DNA from: Granulicella sp. | Lineage (GTDB): Bacteria; Acidobacteriota; Terriglobia; Terriglobales; Acidobacteriaceae | Assembly: GCA_025357875.1 (NCBI GenBank) | Contig: JANYLK010000217.1 | Location: forward strand, 1-40,285 | Direction of reading: 5' to 3' | DNA: 40,285 nucleotides | Shown: piece after piece, positions 32,110-40,285 of the stretch | Numbering within the stretch: the first letter of the stretch is position 1 | Layout: each line of letters starts with the position of its first letter | Notes under the pieces: model-generated | The model's database searches: none | Told to the model about the DNA's origin: nothing | What the model saw: only the letters and a program-made list of their open reading frames with translations | Program-made: the position numbers and the translations under genes

Positions 32110-33912
32110 GTGAATATTACTTATATTGACTGGCTTATTATGCTGGTCTACTTCGTCTTCGTTCTGGGCATCGGTTTTGCTCTGAAGCGCTATATGCGCA
32201 CCTCCAATGACTTTTTTCTTGCCGGGCGATCGATCCCAGCCTGGGTGTGCGGCCTGGCTTTCATCTCCGCGAATCTGGGTGCGCAGGAAGTGATCGGAAT
32301 GGGCGCGTCGGGCGCTAAGTACGGCATCGTCACCAGCCATTTTTACTGGATTGGTGCCATCCCGGCTATGTGCTTCGTCGGTATCTTCATGATGCCGTTC
32401 TATTACGGCTCGAAAGCGCGCTCCGTCCCCGAATATCTGCGCATGCGTTTTGACGAGAAAACGCGCGCGGTCAACGCTTTCTCGTTTGCCTTTATGACGG
32501 TCTTTTCTTCCGGCATCTCTATGTACGCCATGGCTTTGCTCATCCAGAATCTGGGCCTCTTTCGCGGAATCCTGCCAGAGGCGTACATCTTCCACGTGTC
32601 AATTATTCTTTCGGCGCTGATCGTGCTTGGATACATCTTCCTCGGCGGCCTGACGAGCGCGATTTACAACGAAGTTCTTCAATTCTTCCTCATCGTTGCC
32701 GGCTTCGCACCCTTGGTCTGGATTGGCCTGCGCAACGTCGGCGGCTGGGAGGGAATTAAGCGCACCTTGCCGGCAACCATGACCCACTCCTGGGCCGGCA
32801 TGGCTCACGCCTCTACCAACACACTGGGTGTGGAATGGGTGGGGCTGGCCATGGGGCTTGGCTTCGTACTCAGCTTCGGATACTGGTGTACGGATTTCCT
32901 CGTAATCCAGCGCGCCATGGCCGCGGACTCTGAGGTCTCCGCGCGCCGCGTGCCGTTGATCGCAGCTATACCCAAGATGTTTTTCCCCTTTCTGGTCATC
33001 CTGCCCGGACTGATCGCGATCAGCGTGACCTCGCACATGGGGGTCAACACCCCTTCCAGCTATGCAACCACCGCCCCCAATGGCCGTCCATTGCCGCTGG
33101 ATGAGCAGCATCCGCACGGCATCATTCCGCAGAAAGTCGATCCCATCAGCGGTCTGCCGCAGGTCGATTCGAACGGCATTCCCGTCTATAACTACGACCT
33201 TGCCATCCCGGTGATGCTGGTTCATTTCTTTCCGACTGGAATCCTCGGACTAGGCCTGACCGCACTGCTAGCAAGCTTCATGTCGGGAATGGCTGGAAAC
33301 GTCACCGCTTTCAACACCGTCTGGACCTACGACATCTACCAGGCATATATCAACAAGACAGGCACTGACGCACACTACCTTTGGATGGGTCGGATGGCGA
33401 CCGTCGGAGGCATACTGCTTTCGATTGGGGCCGCCTACACCGTCACCAGCTTTAACAACATAATGGACGCGCTGCAGTTGGTCTTCTCCGTAGTCAACGC
33501 GCCGCTATTCGCCACATTTCTGCTGGGAATGTTCTGGAAGCGGACGACAGGCCATGGAGCATTCACAGGGCTGTTGGCCGGCATCGGGGCCGCGCTAATT
33601 CATCATGGGCTGACCCTTCCAGCCGACGCTCTTCCGGGTATTCACGGGGGATGGATACATGCGGTTCACCACTACCCAAGCGATATGGCTCAGAACTTCT
33701 GGACCGCCATCTTCGCCTTCACCATCAACCTCCTTGCTACCGTTGTCGTCTCGCTTGCCACCAAGCCTCGTCCGGAGAATGAACTGGTAGGTCTGGTCTA
33801 CTCTCTCACTCCGAAGCCCGTTGAAACTCACCTGGAGTGGTATGAGAAGCCTGCGACTTTAGCGATAGCGGTTCTCGCCATCCTTGTTGTCCTTAACTTA
33901 GTCTTCGCGTAG
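32110..33912 (+). CDS. Sodium:solute symporter (SSS/SLC5 family)
   Basis: 600 aa with 13-14 predicted membrane helices. The start MNITYIDWLIMLVYFVFVLG, then TSNDFFLAGRSIPAWVCGLA, then GAQEVIGMGASGAKYGIV, then the SSS signature region YIFLGGLTSAIYNEVLQFFL, and the sodium-site helix ALLASFMSGMAGNVTAFNTV match sugar- or inositol-type SSS transporters such as vSGLT. The start codon is GTG at 32110 with AGAGGA upstream. Substrate is unknown; sugars or inositol are plausible. A small membrane gene and a YcxB-like gene follow closely and may form one unit. Confidence 0.93.
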   Translation: MNITYIDWLIMLVYFVFVLGIGFALKRYMRTSNDFFLAGRSIPAWVCGLAFISANLGAQEVIGMGASGAKYGIVTSHFYWIGAIPAMCFVGIFMMPFYYGSKARSVPEYLRMRFDEKTRAVNAFSFAFMTVFSSGISMYAMALLIQNLGLFRGILPEAYIFHVSIILSALIVLGYIFLGGLTSAIYNEVLQFFLIVAGFAPLVWIGLRNVGGWEGIKRTLPATMTHSWAGMAHASTNTLGVEWVGLAMGLGFVLSFGYWCTDFLVIQRAMAADSEVSARRVPLIAAIPKMFFPFLVILPGLIAISVTSHMGVNTPSSYATTAPNGRPLPLDEQHPHGIIPQKVDPISGLPQVDSNGIPVYNYDLAIPVMLVHFFPTGILGLGLTALLASFMSGMAGNVTAFNTVWTYDIYQAYINKTGTDAHYLWMGRMATVGGILLSIGAAYTVTSFNNIMDALQLVFSVVNAPLFATFLLGMFWKRTTGHGAFTGLLAGIGAALIHHGLTLPADALPGIHGGWIHAVHHYPSDMAQNFWTAIFAFTINLLATVVVSLATKPRPENELVGLVYSLTPKPVETHLEWYEKPATLAIAVLAILVVLNLVFA

Positions 33913-34003
33913 GTCGTTCCCCCGAACTGCATCAACAAACTGCAACGTACTACAACATTTGGGCAATAACAATTGGGACCAAATCCCCGTCTACTGGAGT
34001 TTT

Positions 34004-34264
34004 ATGGGACTCGATATCCGCATCCCTCTCGGACTCATCTTCCTCATCATTGGCGGAATTATGGCTCTATTTGGCATCATCACCCACGGCGACGCCACGC
34101 TATATCAGAAGTCCCTTGGCGTGGATCTGAATCTAACATGGGGCGGGATCATGTTCGTCTTCGGTGCGATCATGTTCTTCGTCGGCAAACGCAAGAAGTG
34201 GCAGGATGATCCAGTAACTCCAAGACCATGGGAGCGCGATCCCAAGGCAAAAGCTCGGCACTGA
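34004..34264 (+). CDS. Small two-helix membrane protein behind the symporter
   Basis: 86 aa with two hydrophobic helices (LGLIFLIIGGIMALFGIIT and WGGIMFVFGAIMFFVGK) and a short charged C-terminus. GGAG lies just upstream of the ATG at 34004; an upstream TTG in frame lacks such a site. It begins 91 bases after the symporter and ends three bases before the next gene. A symporter accessory role is suggested only by position. No named family was recognised. Confidence 0.75.
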   Translation: MGLDIRIPLGLIFLIIGGIMALFGIITHGDATLYQKSLGVDLNLTWGGIMFVFGAIMFFVGKRKKWQDDPVTPRPWERDPKAKARH

Positions 34265-34267
34265 TCT

Positions 34268-34768
34268 ATGCATATTGAATACCGGATATCAGAGAAGAGC
34301 TATCGCATCGCCGCCATGCTAGCCATGCGTAAGCGCTCGGGCATGTCTTCGTTGGATTACTACGGCCCCTACATCTTCTGCATCGTATGGCTGGCCGCGA
34401 GCTTGATTCCAGCCTGGCTCGACCCCAATGCCGAACTCGATCTGCTACTTACGCTGGGAGTGCTCCCCATCGTCCTGGGATTCCTGGCGATGCGACGAAA
34501 AAGGATTAAACAGGAATTCGCTAAACTTAAAGCATTCCACCTGCTCCAGGCTCTCGACCTTGACGCGGCGGGTCTGCGCCTGGTTACCACTGCCGGGACT
34601 TCGCGGTCATCCTGGCAGGTTTATTCCAAGTTCGCGGAAGACGCTGCTTCCTTCGTCCTTTATATTCAGGGAAATCTATCGTTTCTTCCCATCCCGAAGA
34701 ATGAACTGACGATGACCCAGATTGACGAACTACGCTCCTTGCTGGACGCCCGGCTGTCTCGAGACTAG
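34268..34768 (+). CDS. YcxB-like membrane protein
   Basis: 166 aa. A short N-terminal strand (MHIEYRISEKSYRIAA) leads to two membrane helices (YIFCIVWLAASLIPAWL, LTLGVLPIVLGFLAMR). A C-terminal soluble domain with SSWQVYSKFAEDAASFVLYI and FLPIPKNELT matches the YcxB-like family pattern (aromatic W-x-x-Y and a late I/LPKxxF/L). The function of the family is unknown. The gene is three bases after its neighbour and converges with the hemolysin-III gene. Confidence 0.75.
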   Translation: MHIEYRISEKSYRIAAMLAMRKRSGMSSLDYYGPYIFCIVWLAASLIPAWLDPNAELDLLLTLGVLPIVLGFLAMRRKRIKQEFAKLKAFHLLQALDLDAAGLRLVTTAGTSRSSWQVYSKFAEDAASFVLYIQGNLSFLPIPKNELTMTQIDELRSLLDARLSRD

Positions 34769-34773
34769 CGCGA

Positions 34774-35427
34774 TCACCGCTGCGCCGGCACCACGTACAG
34801 CAACACCGCAAAGTAGTGCGTCACGCTACCCGCCAGCACAAACAAATGCCACAGCGCGTGGAAGAAGTGCAGCCGGTCGTTTGCGAAGAAGACAATACCC
34901 AGCGAATAGGCCATCCCTCCTACGCCGAGCCACAACATACCGTGCCATGAAATTGCATGTAGCAACGGGCGCGCCCCGAAGACAATGCACCATCCCATCA
35001 GCAGGTACACGGACGCCGAAGCAGCAGGGAATCGGCCAACGGCCAGGCTCTTGAATACAACTCCCGCAATTGCCAGCGCCCACACCACGCTGAGTAGTGT
35101 CCAGCCCACCGTCCCGCGCATCGATACAAGCATGAACGGCGTATAGGTGCCCGCGATCAGCAGATAAATTGCCGAGTGATCGAGCACATGAAATACATGG
35201 CGTGCCCGAGTCCGAACCAGCGAGTGATACAACGTGGAGCACACGTAGACGAGAAACAGCGTCGCTCCGTAGATGCTGCAGCTAACGATCAGCCAGCCGC
35301 TTCCATGTGTCGACGCGACGATGAGGTACACCGCTCCCGCCAGCGCGAACGCCGCCCCAACGCCATGCGTAATCGCGTTCGCAAGAATATCCCCCAGCCG
35401 ATACTCACTTATCACGGTAGTAATCAT
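34774..35427 (-). CDS. Hemolysin III / PAQR-family membrane protein
   Basis: 217 aa with seven predicted membrane helices. Family landmarks are ITHGVGAAFALAGAVYLI, STLYHSL with HVFHVLDHSAIYLLIAGTYT, and the C-terminal HFFHALWHLFVLAGSVTHYF. The conserved His residues would bind zinc as in adiponectin-type receptors. Despite the name, most bacterial members are not proven hemolysins. ATG 35427 was chosen because family similarity begins there; the frame is open 16 codons further. It lies five bases from the convergent YcxB-like gene. Confidence 0.92.
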   Translation of the reverse strand: MITTVISEYRLGDILANAITHGVGAAFALAGAVYLIVASTHGSGWLIVSCSIYGATLFLVYVCSTLYHSLVRTRARHVFHVLDHSAIYLLIAGTYTPFMLVSMRGTVGWTLLSVVWALAIAGVVFKSLAVGRFPAASASVYLLMGWCIVFGARPLLHAISWHGMLWLGVGGMAYSLGIVFFANDRLHFFHALWHLFVLAGSVTHYFAVLLYVVPAQR

Positions 35428-35527
35428 ATTCCCGACCTGTCTAGAACATGCGTGTTCTCGCGCACATCGGGTCATTCGTGTGCAGCGTTTACAAACCTTC
35501 CACCGGTAACCTTGCGATAATCAATAT

Positions 35528-38050
35528 ATGAAGCGCCGCACAATTGGGCATTACGAATTCCTGCGTAAGATCGGCGCGGGCGGCAGTGGAGTTGTGTACC
35601 TCGCGACCGACACGCTGCTTCAGCGGCCCGTCGTCCTCAAGCTGCTCAAACGCGGTGCGCTTTCACTTGAACAAGTCCGTACTACGCAACTTCGTGAAGC
35701 CCGCCTGGCCTCGGCCATCGACCACCCAAATGTTTGCGCCATCTATGACGTAGGCGAAGCTGAGTCCGACACAGGCGGCGAAGACGAAGCTTACATCGTC
35801 ATGCAGTACATCCCCGGCAAATCGTTGGACAAGGTGATCGCCGAGGGTCCCGCCAGCCTGCAACTTGTACTCTCTGCCGGCATCCAGATCGCCGATGGGC
35901 TATCCGCTGCTCATCAACTCGGCATCTTCCATCGCGACCTCAAGCCTGCAAACGTCATGCTCACCGATGGTGGCCTGATCAAGATCCTTGACTTCGGTCT
36001 CGCCCGTAAGCTTAATCTCGACGAAGCCGACTTCGACCCCGCCACACCCGGCCGACGCATTCCGCCTCCGCCCGAGGCGACCTACACCGCGCGCGGAGGC
36101 ACTATCGCCTACATGGCGCCCGAACAATTTGTCACTGGCCGCTCCTCCGTCCAATCCGACGTCTTCGCTCTCGGCCTGATCCTATATGAGTTAGCCAGTG
36201 GACGCCATCCATTCCACCGCCCCGACGCGCCCGAGTTCCAGACCATTCGTGCTACCCAATTCGCCGACCCGCCCGACCTACGCCAGATCGTCCCCGAACT
36301 TCCCGTGGAGCTCGAATCTGTCATCCTTCGCTGCCTGGAGAAGCAGCCCTCCGCCCGCTTCAGCTCTGCCGCCGACGTCCGTGAAGGCTTGCGCACGGTG
36401 ATGAAGGCACTCCAACTGGACTCGGTTGGCATGCCCGGGGACTCCATCTCACAACTGCCTACGCAAGGGCGCCTCGAGCTCGAATCCCCCGAGGAAGAGA
36501 AGCGTGCCACTGGCATTCTCTCCATGTTGGCCGAGCGTTTTCGCGAATCCGGTAACACCGCCGCCGCGAAGCAGAACTCCATTGTGGTGCTGCCATTCAT
36601 CAACTTCGGAACCTCCGCGGCAGCCGATCCCGAGACCGTTCCCGCCCCGCTCTACGGCTACGCGCTGGCCGATGCCATCGCCGCACGCCTTGCCCGAATG
36701 ACCTCGCTCGTGGTCCGCCCGTCCAGCTCGCTGATGTCCATCCCGGCTCAGCAACTCGATCCTCTGGCCATCGGTAAAAAGTTACTGGTGCGCTTCGTAC
36801 TCGCCGGCAACTTCATGCGATCCAACGCTGGATTCGACCTCAATTGGCAACTGCTCGACATCCCCACGCAATCGGTGCGTGCGGGCGGATCGATCAACGT
36901 CGCCTCCTTCGATCTGATCAGTGTGCAAACAGAAATCTGCAACGAAGTTTTCTCCACATTGCAAGGAGTCGGCGACCTCGAAAATCCGGCCACTTCCACC
37001 GAAACCGCACGCGACACGCTGCCTTCGCTCTCGCAGAATCTCTCGGAGGAGTACCTGCAGGCGCGCGCTGTCCTTTCATCCTTCATGTCGCGGACGGGAT
37101 CATTGGATGATCTCAATCGCGCCCGTGGCATGTTCGAGAGTGTCGTCAAGCAGGACGAAGACTATGCGCCCGGATGGTCAGGCCTGGGCATCACCCATCT
37201 GCAATATGCTCGTCACGGTCTCGGCGGCCAGATGCACGTCATCGAAGCCCGCCGAGCCTTCGACAAAGCGCTCCAGCTTGATCCCGGGTCGGTGGAGGCA
37301 AATCTCTACCGCGTCTACATGTTGCTCTCCCGCGGCGAAAAAGAGTCAGCCCGTCACGGCATCGAGCACCTGCTGCAAACCGCGGCAAACGACTGGAACG
37401 TACATCTCGTCGCCGGTCTCACGCTCCGTATCGACGGGCTATACGAGGAAGCGCTCGACCAGTTCAACACTTCTCTGCGTCTAAACCCCGCCAACGCCGC
37501 CATCATCTATAACCACCGTGCGCGGGTATATCAATATCAAAATCAGCTCGAACTCGCGGGCGACGAGATTGAGAAAGGCCTTACCCTCGAACCCCGCCAG
37601 CCGCTCCTCCGCATCTCGCTCGGCTATCAGCAGATGCGTCTCGGCGATCTGGCTCGCGCAGTTGCGACGCTCGAAGGCGTCATCTCCGACGAAGCTTCGC
37701 TGCGCATCGTCTTCCCAACAATCGCGCTCTGCTACGTCCAACTAGGCGACCGCGCCAAGGCCGCGAGCTTCATCCTCGAAGAGACGCTGGCCGCAGCCGA
37801 GGCCGACGGCGAGATGGCCTACCGCCTCGCCACTTACTTCGCCGTCGACGGCGACGAGTCCGAGGCGCTGCATTGGCTGCGCCGCGCCATCTACCTCGGC
37901 AATGAGAATTACCCGTGGTTCACCAAGAATCCAGCATGGCGCAATCTCAGCGGTCACTCCGACTTCGAGCGAATCCTCGAAGACCTAAAAAAATCCTACC
38001 GTCGCAACCAGAAAAACTGGAAGCGTCTACTCGCCCAGGTCCGCGACTAA
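35528..38050 (+). CDS. Serine/threonine kinase with FlgO/TolB-like and TPR regions
   Basis: 840 aa. The kinase domain (8 to about 290) is complete: G-loop GAGGSG (16-21), Lys38, Glu57, HRDLKPAN (135-142) with Asp137, DFG (155-157) and MAPEQ near 197-200. No transmembrane helix separates it from residues about 350-490, which resemble the FlgO/TolB-like domain (SIVVLPFINFGTS, YGYALADAIAARLARMTSLV, RFVLAGNFMR). Residues about 540-800 form TPR-like helices (PGWSGLGITHLQYARHG, LDPGSVEANLYRVYMLLSRG, YEEALDQFNTSLRLNPANAA). Such proteins are common in Acidobacteria. It may respond to or scaffold envelope partners, but targets are unknown. A terminator follows. Confidence 0.93.
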   Translation: MKRRTIGHYEFLRKIGAGGSGVVYLATDTLLQRPVVLKLLKRGALSLEQVRTTQLREARLASAIDHPNVCAIYDVGEAESDTGGEDEAYIVMQYIPGKSLDKVIAEGPASLQLVLSAGIQIADGLSAAHQLGIFHRDLKPANVMLTDGGLIKILDFGLARKLNLDEADFDPATPGRRIPPPPEATYTARGGTIAYMAPEQFVTGRSSVQSDVFALGLILYELASGRHPFHRPDAPEFQTIRATQFADPPDLRQIVPELPVELESVILRCLEKQPSARFSSAADVREGLRTVMKALQLDSVGMPGDSISQLPTQGRLELESPEEEKRATGILSMLAERFRESGNTAAAKQNSIVVLPFINFGTSAAADPETVPAPLYGYALADAIAARLARMTSLVVRPSSSLMSIPAQQLDPLAIGKKLLVRFVLAGNFMRSNAGFDLNWQLLDIPTQSVRAGGSINVASFDLISVQTEICNEVFSTLQGVGDLENPATSTETARDTLPSLSQNLSEEYLQARAVLSSFMSRTGSLDDLNRARGMFESVVKQDEDYAPGWSGLGITHLQYARHGLGGQMHVIEARRAFDKALQLDPGSVEANLYRVYMLLSRGEKESARHGIEHLLQTAANDWNVHLVAGLTLRIDGLYEEALDQFNTSLRLNPANAAIIYNHRARVYQYQNQLELAGDEIEKGLTLEPRQPLLRISLGYQQMRLGDLARAVATLEGVISDEASLRIVFPTIALCYVQLGDRAKAASFILEETLAAAEADGEMAYRLATYFAVDGDESEALHWLRRAIYLGNENYPWFTKNPAWRNLSGHSDFERILEDLKKSYRRNQKNWKRLLAQVRD

Positions 38051-38112
38051 GTTCATAAGACCACTCACTGCTGATGGCCTACGCACGCCAGCATGACTCC
38101 CGCCACAAAAGG

Positions 38113-38142
38113 AAAGCCGCTCAATCCATCTGAGCGGCTTTT
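38113..38142. terminator. Bidirectional terminator between the kinase gene and the convergent exported-protein gene
   Basis: AAAGCCGCTCA and TGAGCGGCTTT form a perfect 11-bp stem with a 7-base loop, with TTTT on the right side and an A-run on the left. It lies 63 bases after the kinase stop and 31 bases from the stop of the convergent gene. Confidence 0.85.
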
Positions 38143-38172
38143 CATATTTCTGCATCGATTTTCTCTTCTCAT

Positions 38173-39228
38173 CTACTCCCCGCCAGCCGCTCCAACCTTC
38201 AAAGGAACAATCGCTGCGCTTGCGGGAGTGATGCTCATCGGCTCAGTCAAACTAAACACCAGACCAAGATCTTTCGGCAGCTGCGCTTGGCGATCCTGTT
38301 TCAGCCACACCACGGTGCTCACTCCCGCGCCGACTCCCGCTCCGATCACCGCGCCGGGAACGCCGCCCATCATCGCACCTGCGGCCATGCCGCCGCCGGC
38401 AGTCAACGCCATGATTCCAACGTTGCGCTTCTTATTCTCGCTCCGCATGATCGTACCTTCGCTGTCAACCTTCGTATTTTCCCAGCTATTTGTATCGATG
38501 ACGCGTGCCCGCAGCACATACAGCGCGCCGTCGGGCAAGGTCACTGTGCGTGGCTCCAAATGAATCGCCGCCGGACCACCAATTCTCTTACCCCCCCTAA
38601 CCCAGGTCACGCGCCCTTCCATCATTGAACCAACAGGGACAATCACTCTGCCGTCGCGCATCACCGGCTCGCTGACCACGGCGGTAAACTTCGTGCCTGG
38701 CAAGGTCGTCAGCGTGGATAATTCTTCGCGCAATTTGACCTTCACCAGCGAGCCCTCAGCAATCTCCCCAGGCCGCGTGGGCACATGGGTCACAATGCCG
38801 GCGTCCACGTCGGCCTGGACCGCCGCTGCTCCCGGTCCGCTAAGCAATCGCCGATCCGCCTGACCTGCCGTCGCTGCAGTCACGATATTTGCGTCTGGAT
38901 CGAATGTCTTCGCGGCCGAGTTTTGTACCGACGATCCGGCCGGACGGTAGGGAACATACGACCCGTACACCGTCTCCGAATTAGCCTTTGTAGGAGCAGT
39001 CGCTGGAACAACCGCCGAAGGCTTCGCAGCGTGGACTGAAACACTAACCGGCGCATCGCCCGAATCGACCGTGATCACCGTCGGATCGGGTCGCGCGACG
39101 CCGCTGCGCTGATCCTGCGCCAGACCCGGCATCGCCGCGAGCATCCAGGCGGCCGCCATGCATGCCATCCCCGCGATTCTAATGGTCGCGTCTAACCTAA
39201 CTTCTTGGACTGCATTAGCAATTCTCAT
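38173..39228 (-). CDS. Exported protein with VirB10-like barrel pattern and glycine zipper
   Basis: 351 aa. A signal sequence with a long N-region ends near MPGLAQD. An Ala/Pro/Val-rich linker runs to about 155. The C-terminal half reads EGSLVKVKLREELST (158-172), IVPVGSMMEGRVTWVRGGKR and VTLPDGALYVL. Next comes a Gly/Ala-rich membrane-like helix (about 270-308, AGGGMAAGAMMGGVPGAVIG), and the region closes with LPKDLGLVFSLTEPMSI. This order of strands, glycine-rich insertion and final strand parallels the VirB10/TrbI C-terminal domain. It is a family of unknown function seen in this phylum. AAGGAG eight bases before the ATG at 39228 fixes the start. Confidence 0.8.
   Translation of the reverse strand: MRIANAVQEVRLDATIRIAGMACMAAAWMLAAMPGLAQDQRSGVARPDPTVITVDSGDAPVSVSVHAAKPSAVVPATAPTKANSETVYGSYVPYRPAGSSVQNSAAKTFDPDANIVTAATAGQADRRLLSGPGAAAVQADVDAGIVTHVPTRPGEIAEGSLVKVKLREELSTLTTLPGTKFTAVVSEPVMRDGRVIVPVGSMMEGRVTWVRGGKRIGGPAAIHLEPRTVTLPDGALYVLRARVIDTNSWENTKVDSEGTIMRSENKKRNVGIMALTAGGGMAAGAMMGGVPGAVIGAGVGAGVSTVVWLKQDRQAQLPKDLGLVFSLTEPMSITPASAAIVPLKVGAAGGE

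Positions 39229-40285
<1,057 letters not shown>

Noticed and set aside
31828..32595. Upstream extension of the response regulator frame into the symporter gene
   Set aside because: The extra part is antisense to the symporter and shows no receiver-domain sequence; the receiver starts near 31827.

Overview
The window looks like an Acidobacteria chromosome (Acidobacteriaceae/Terriglobia type). This is an inference from the gene content: a soluble Ser/Thr kinase fused to a FlgO/TolB-like region and TPRs, an NHL-repeat plus Ig-like secreted protein with a late membrane hairpin, a CcmH with a Cys-rich CxCxC motif, several carboxypeptidase-regulatory-like secreted proteins, and high-GC short-spaced genes. 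No 16S or other species marker is present.

Bases 1 to about 15,000 are the right-hand part of an integrative and conjugative element lying against the 3' end of a tRNA-Gln(CUG) gene. Reading leftwards from the tRNA there is a P4-type tyrosine integrase, an AlpA/Xis-like regulator facing it, a LysR-type regulator, and then one long leftward series: virB2-B3-B4-B9-B10-(small Cys protein)-B5-(89-aa protein)-B6-B8-B11, a 488-nt gap, ssb, a RepB-type primase, a 104-aa unknown and the start of another gene. The coupling protein, relaxase and left attachment site must lie beyond the left edge if the element is complete. Two points stand out. A 44-bp sequence (32 of 44 identical) occurs on both sides of the LysR gene, in the same orientation and at nearly the same distance from the starts of virB2 and alpA. 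The integrase has an ATA codon exactly where its ATG should be, behind a perfect ribosome binding site.

Bases 15,070 to 40,285 are ordinary chromosome with short, often convergent or divergent units: inositol-phosphate synthase and a stand-alone urocanase-like domain; EngB; a GlmS-like isomerase without its amidotransferase; an O-methyltransferase; a small secreted protein; L-rhamnose mutarotase; the NHL/Ig protein; a ZIP metal transporter; YchF; a DUF4149-like membrane protein; a cytochrome c maturation cluster (ccmF, ccmH, a ccmI-like gene and a secreted carboxypeptidase-regulatory protein); an orphan response regulator; a sodium/solute symporter with two small membrane genes; a hemolysin-III family protein; the kinase-TPR protein; an exported protein resembling the VirB10 barrel; and the start of enolase, which is cut by the right edge.

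Functionally, the left part is a conjugation machine whose pilus operon and excision factor appear to share one LysR-controlled promoter architecture. The right part is housekeeping, cell-envelope and signalling genes with no single theme.
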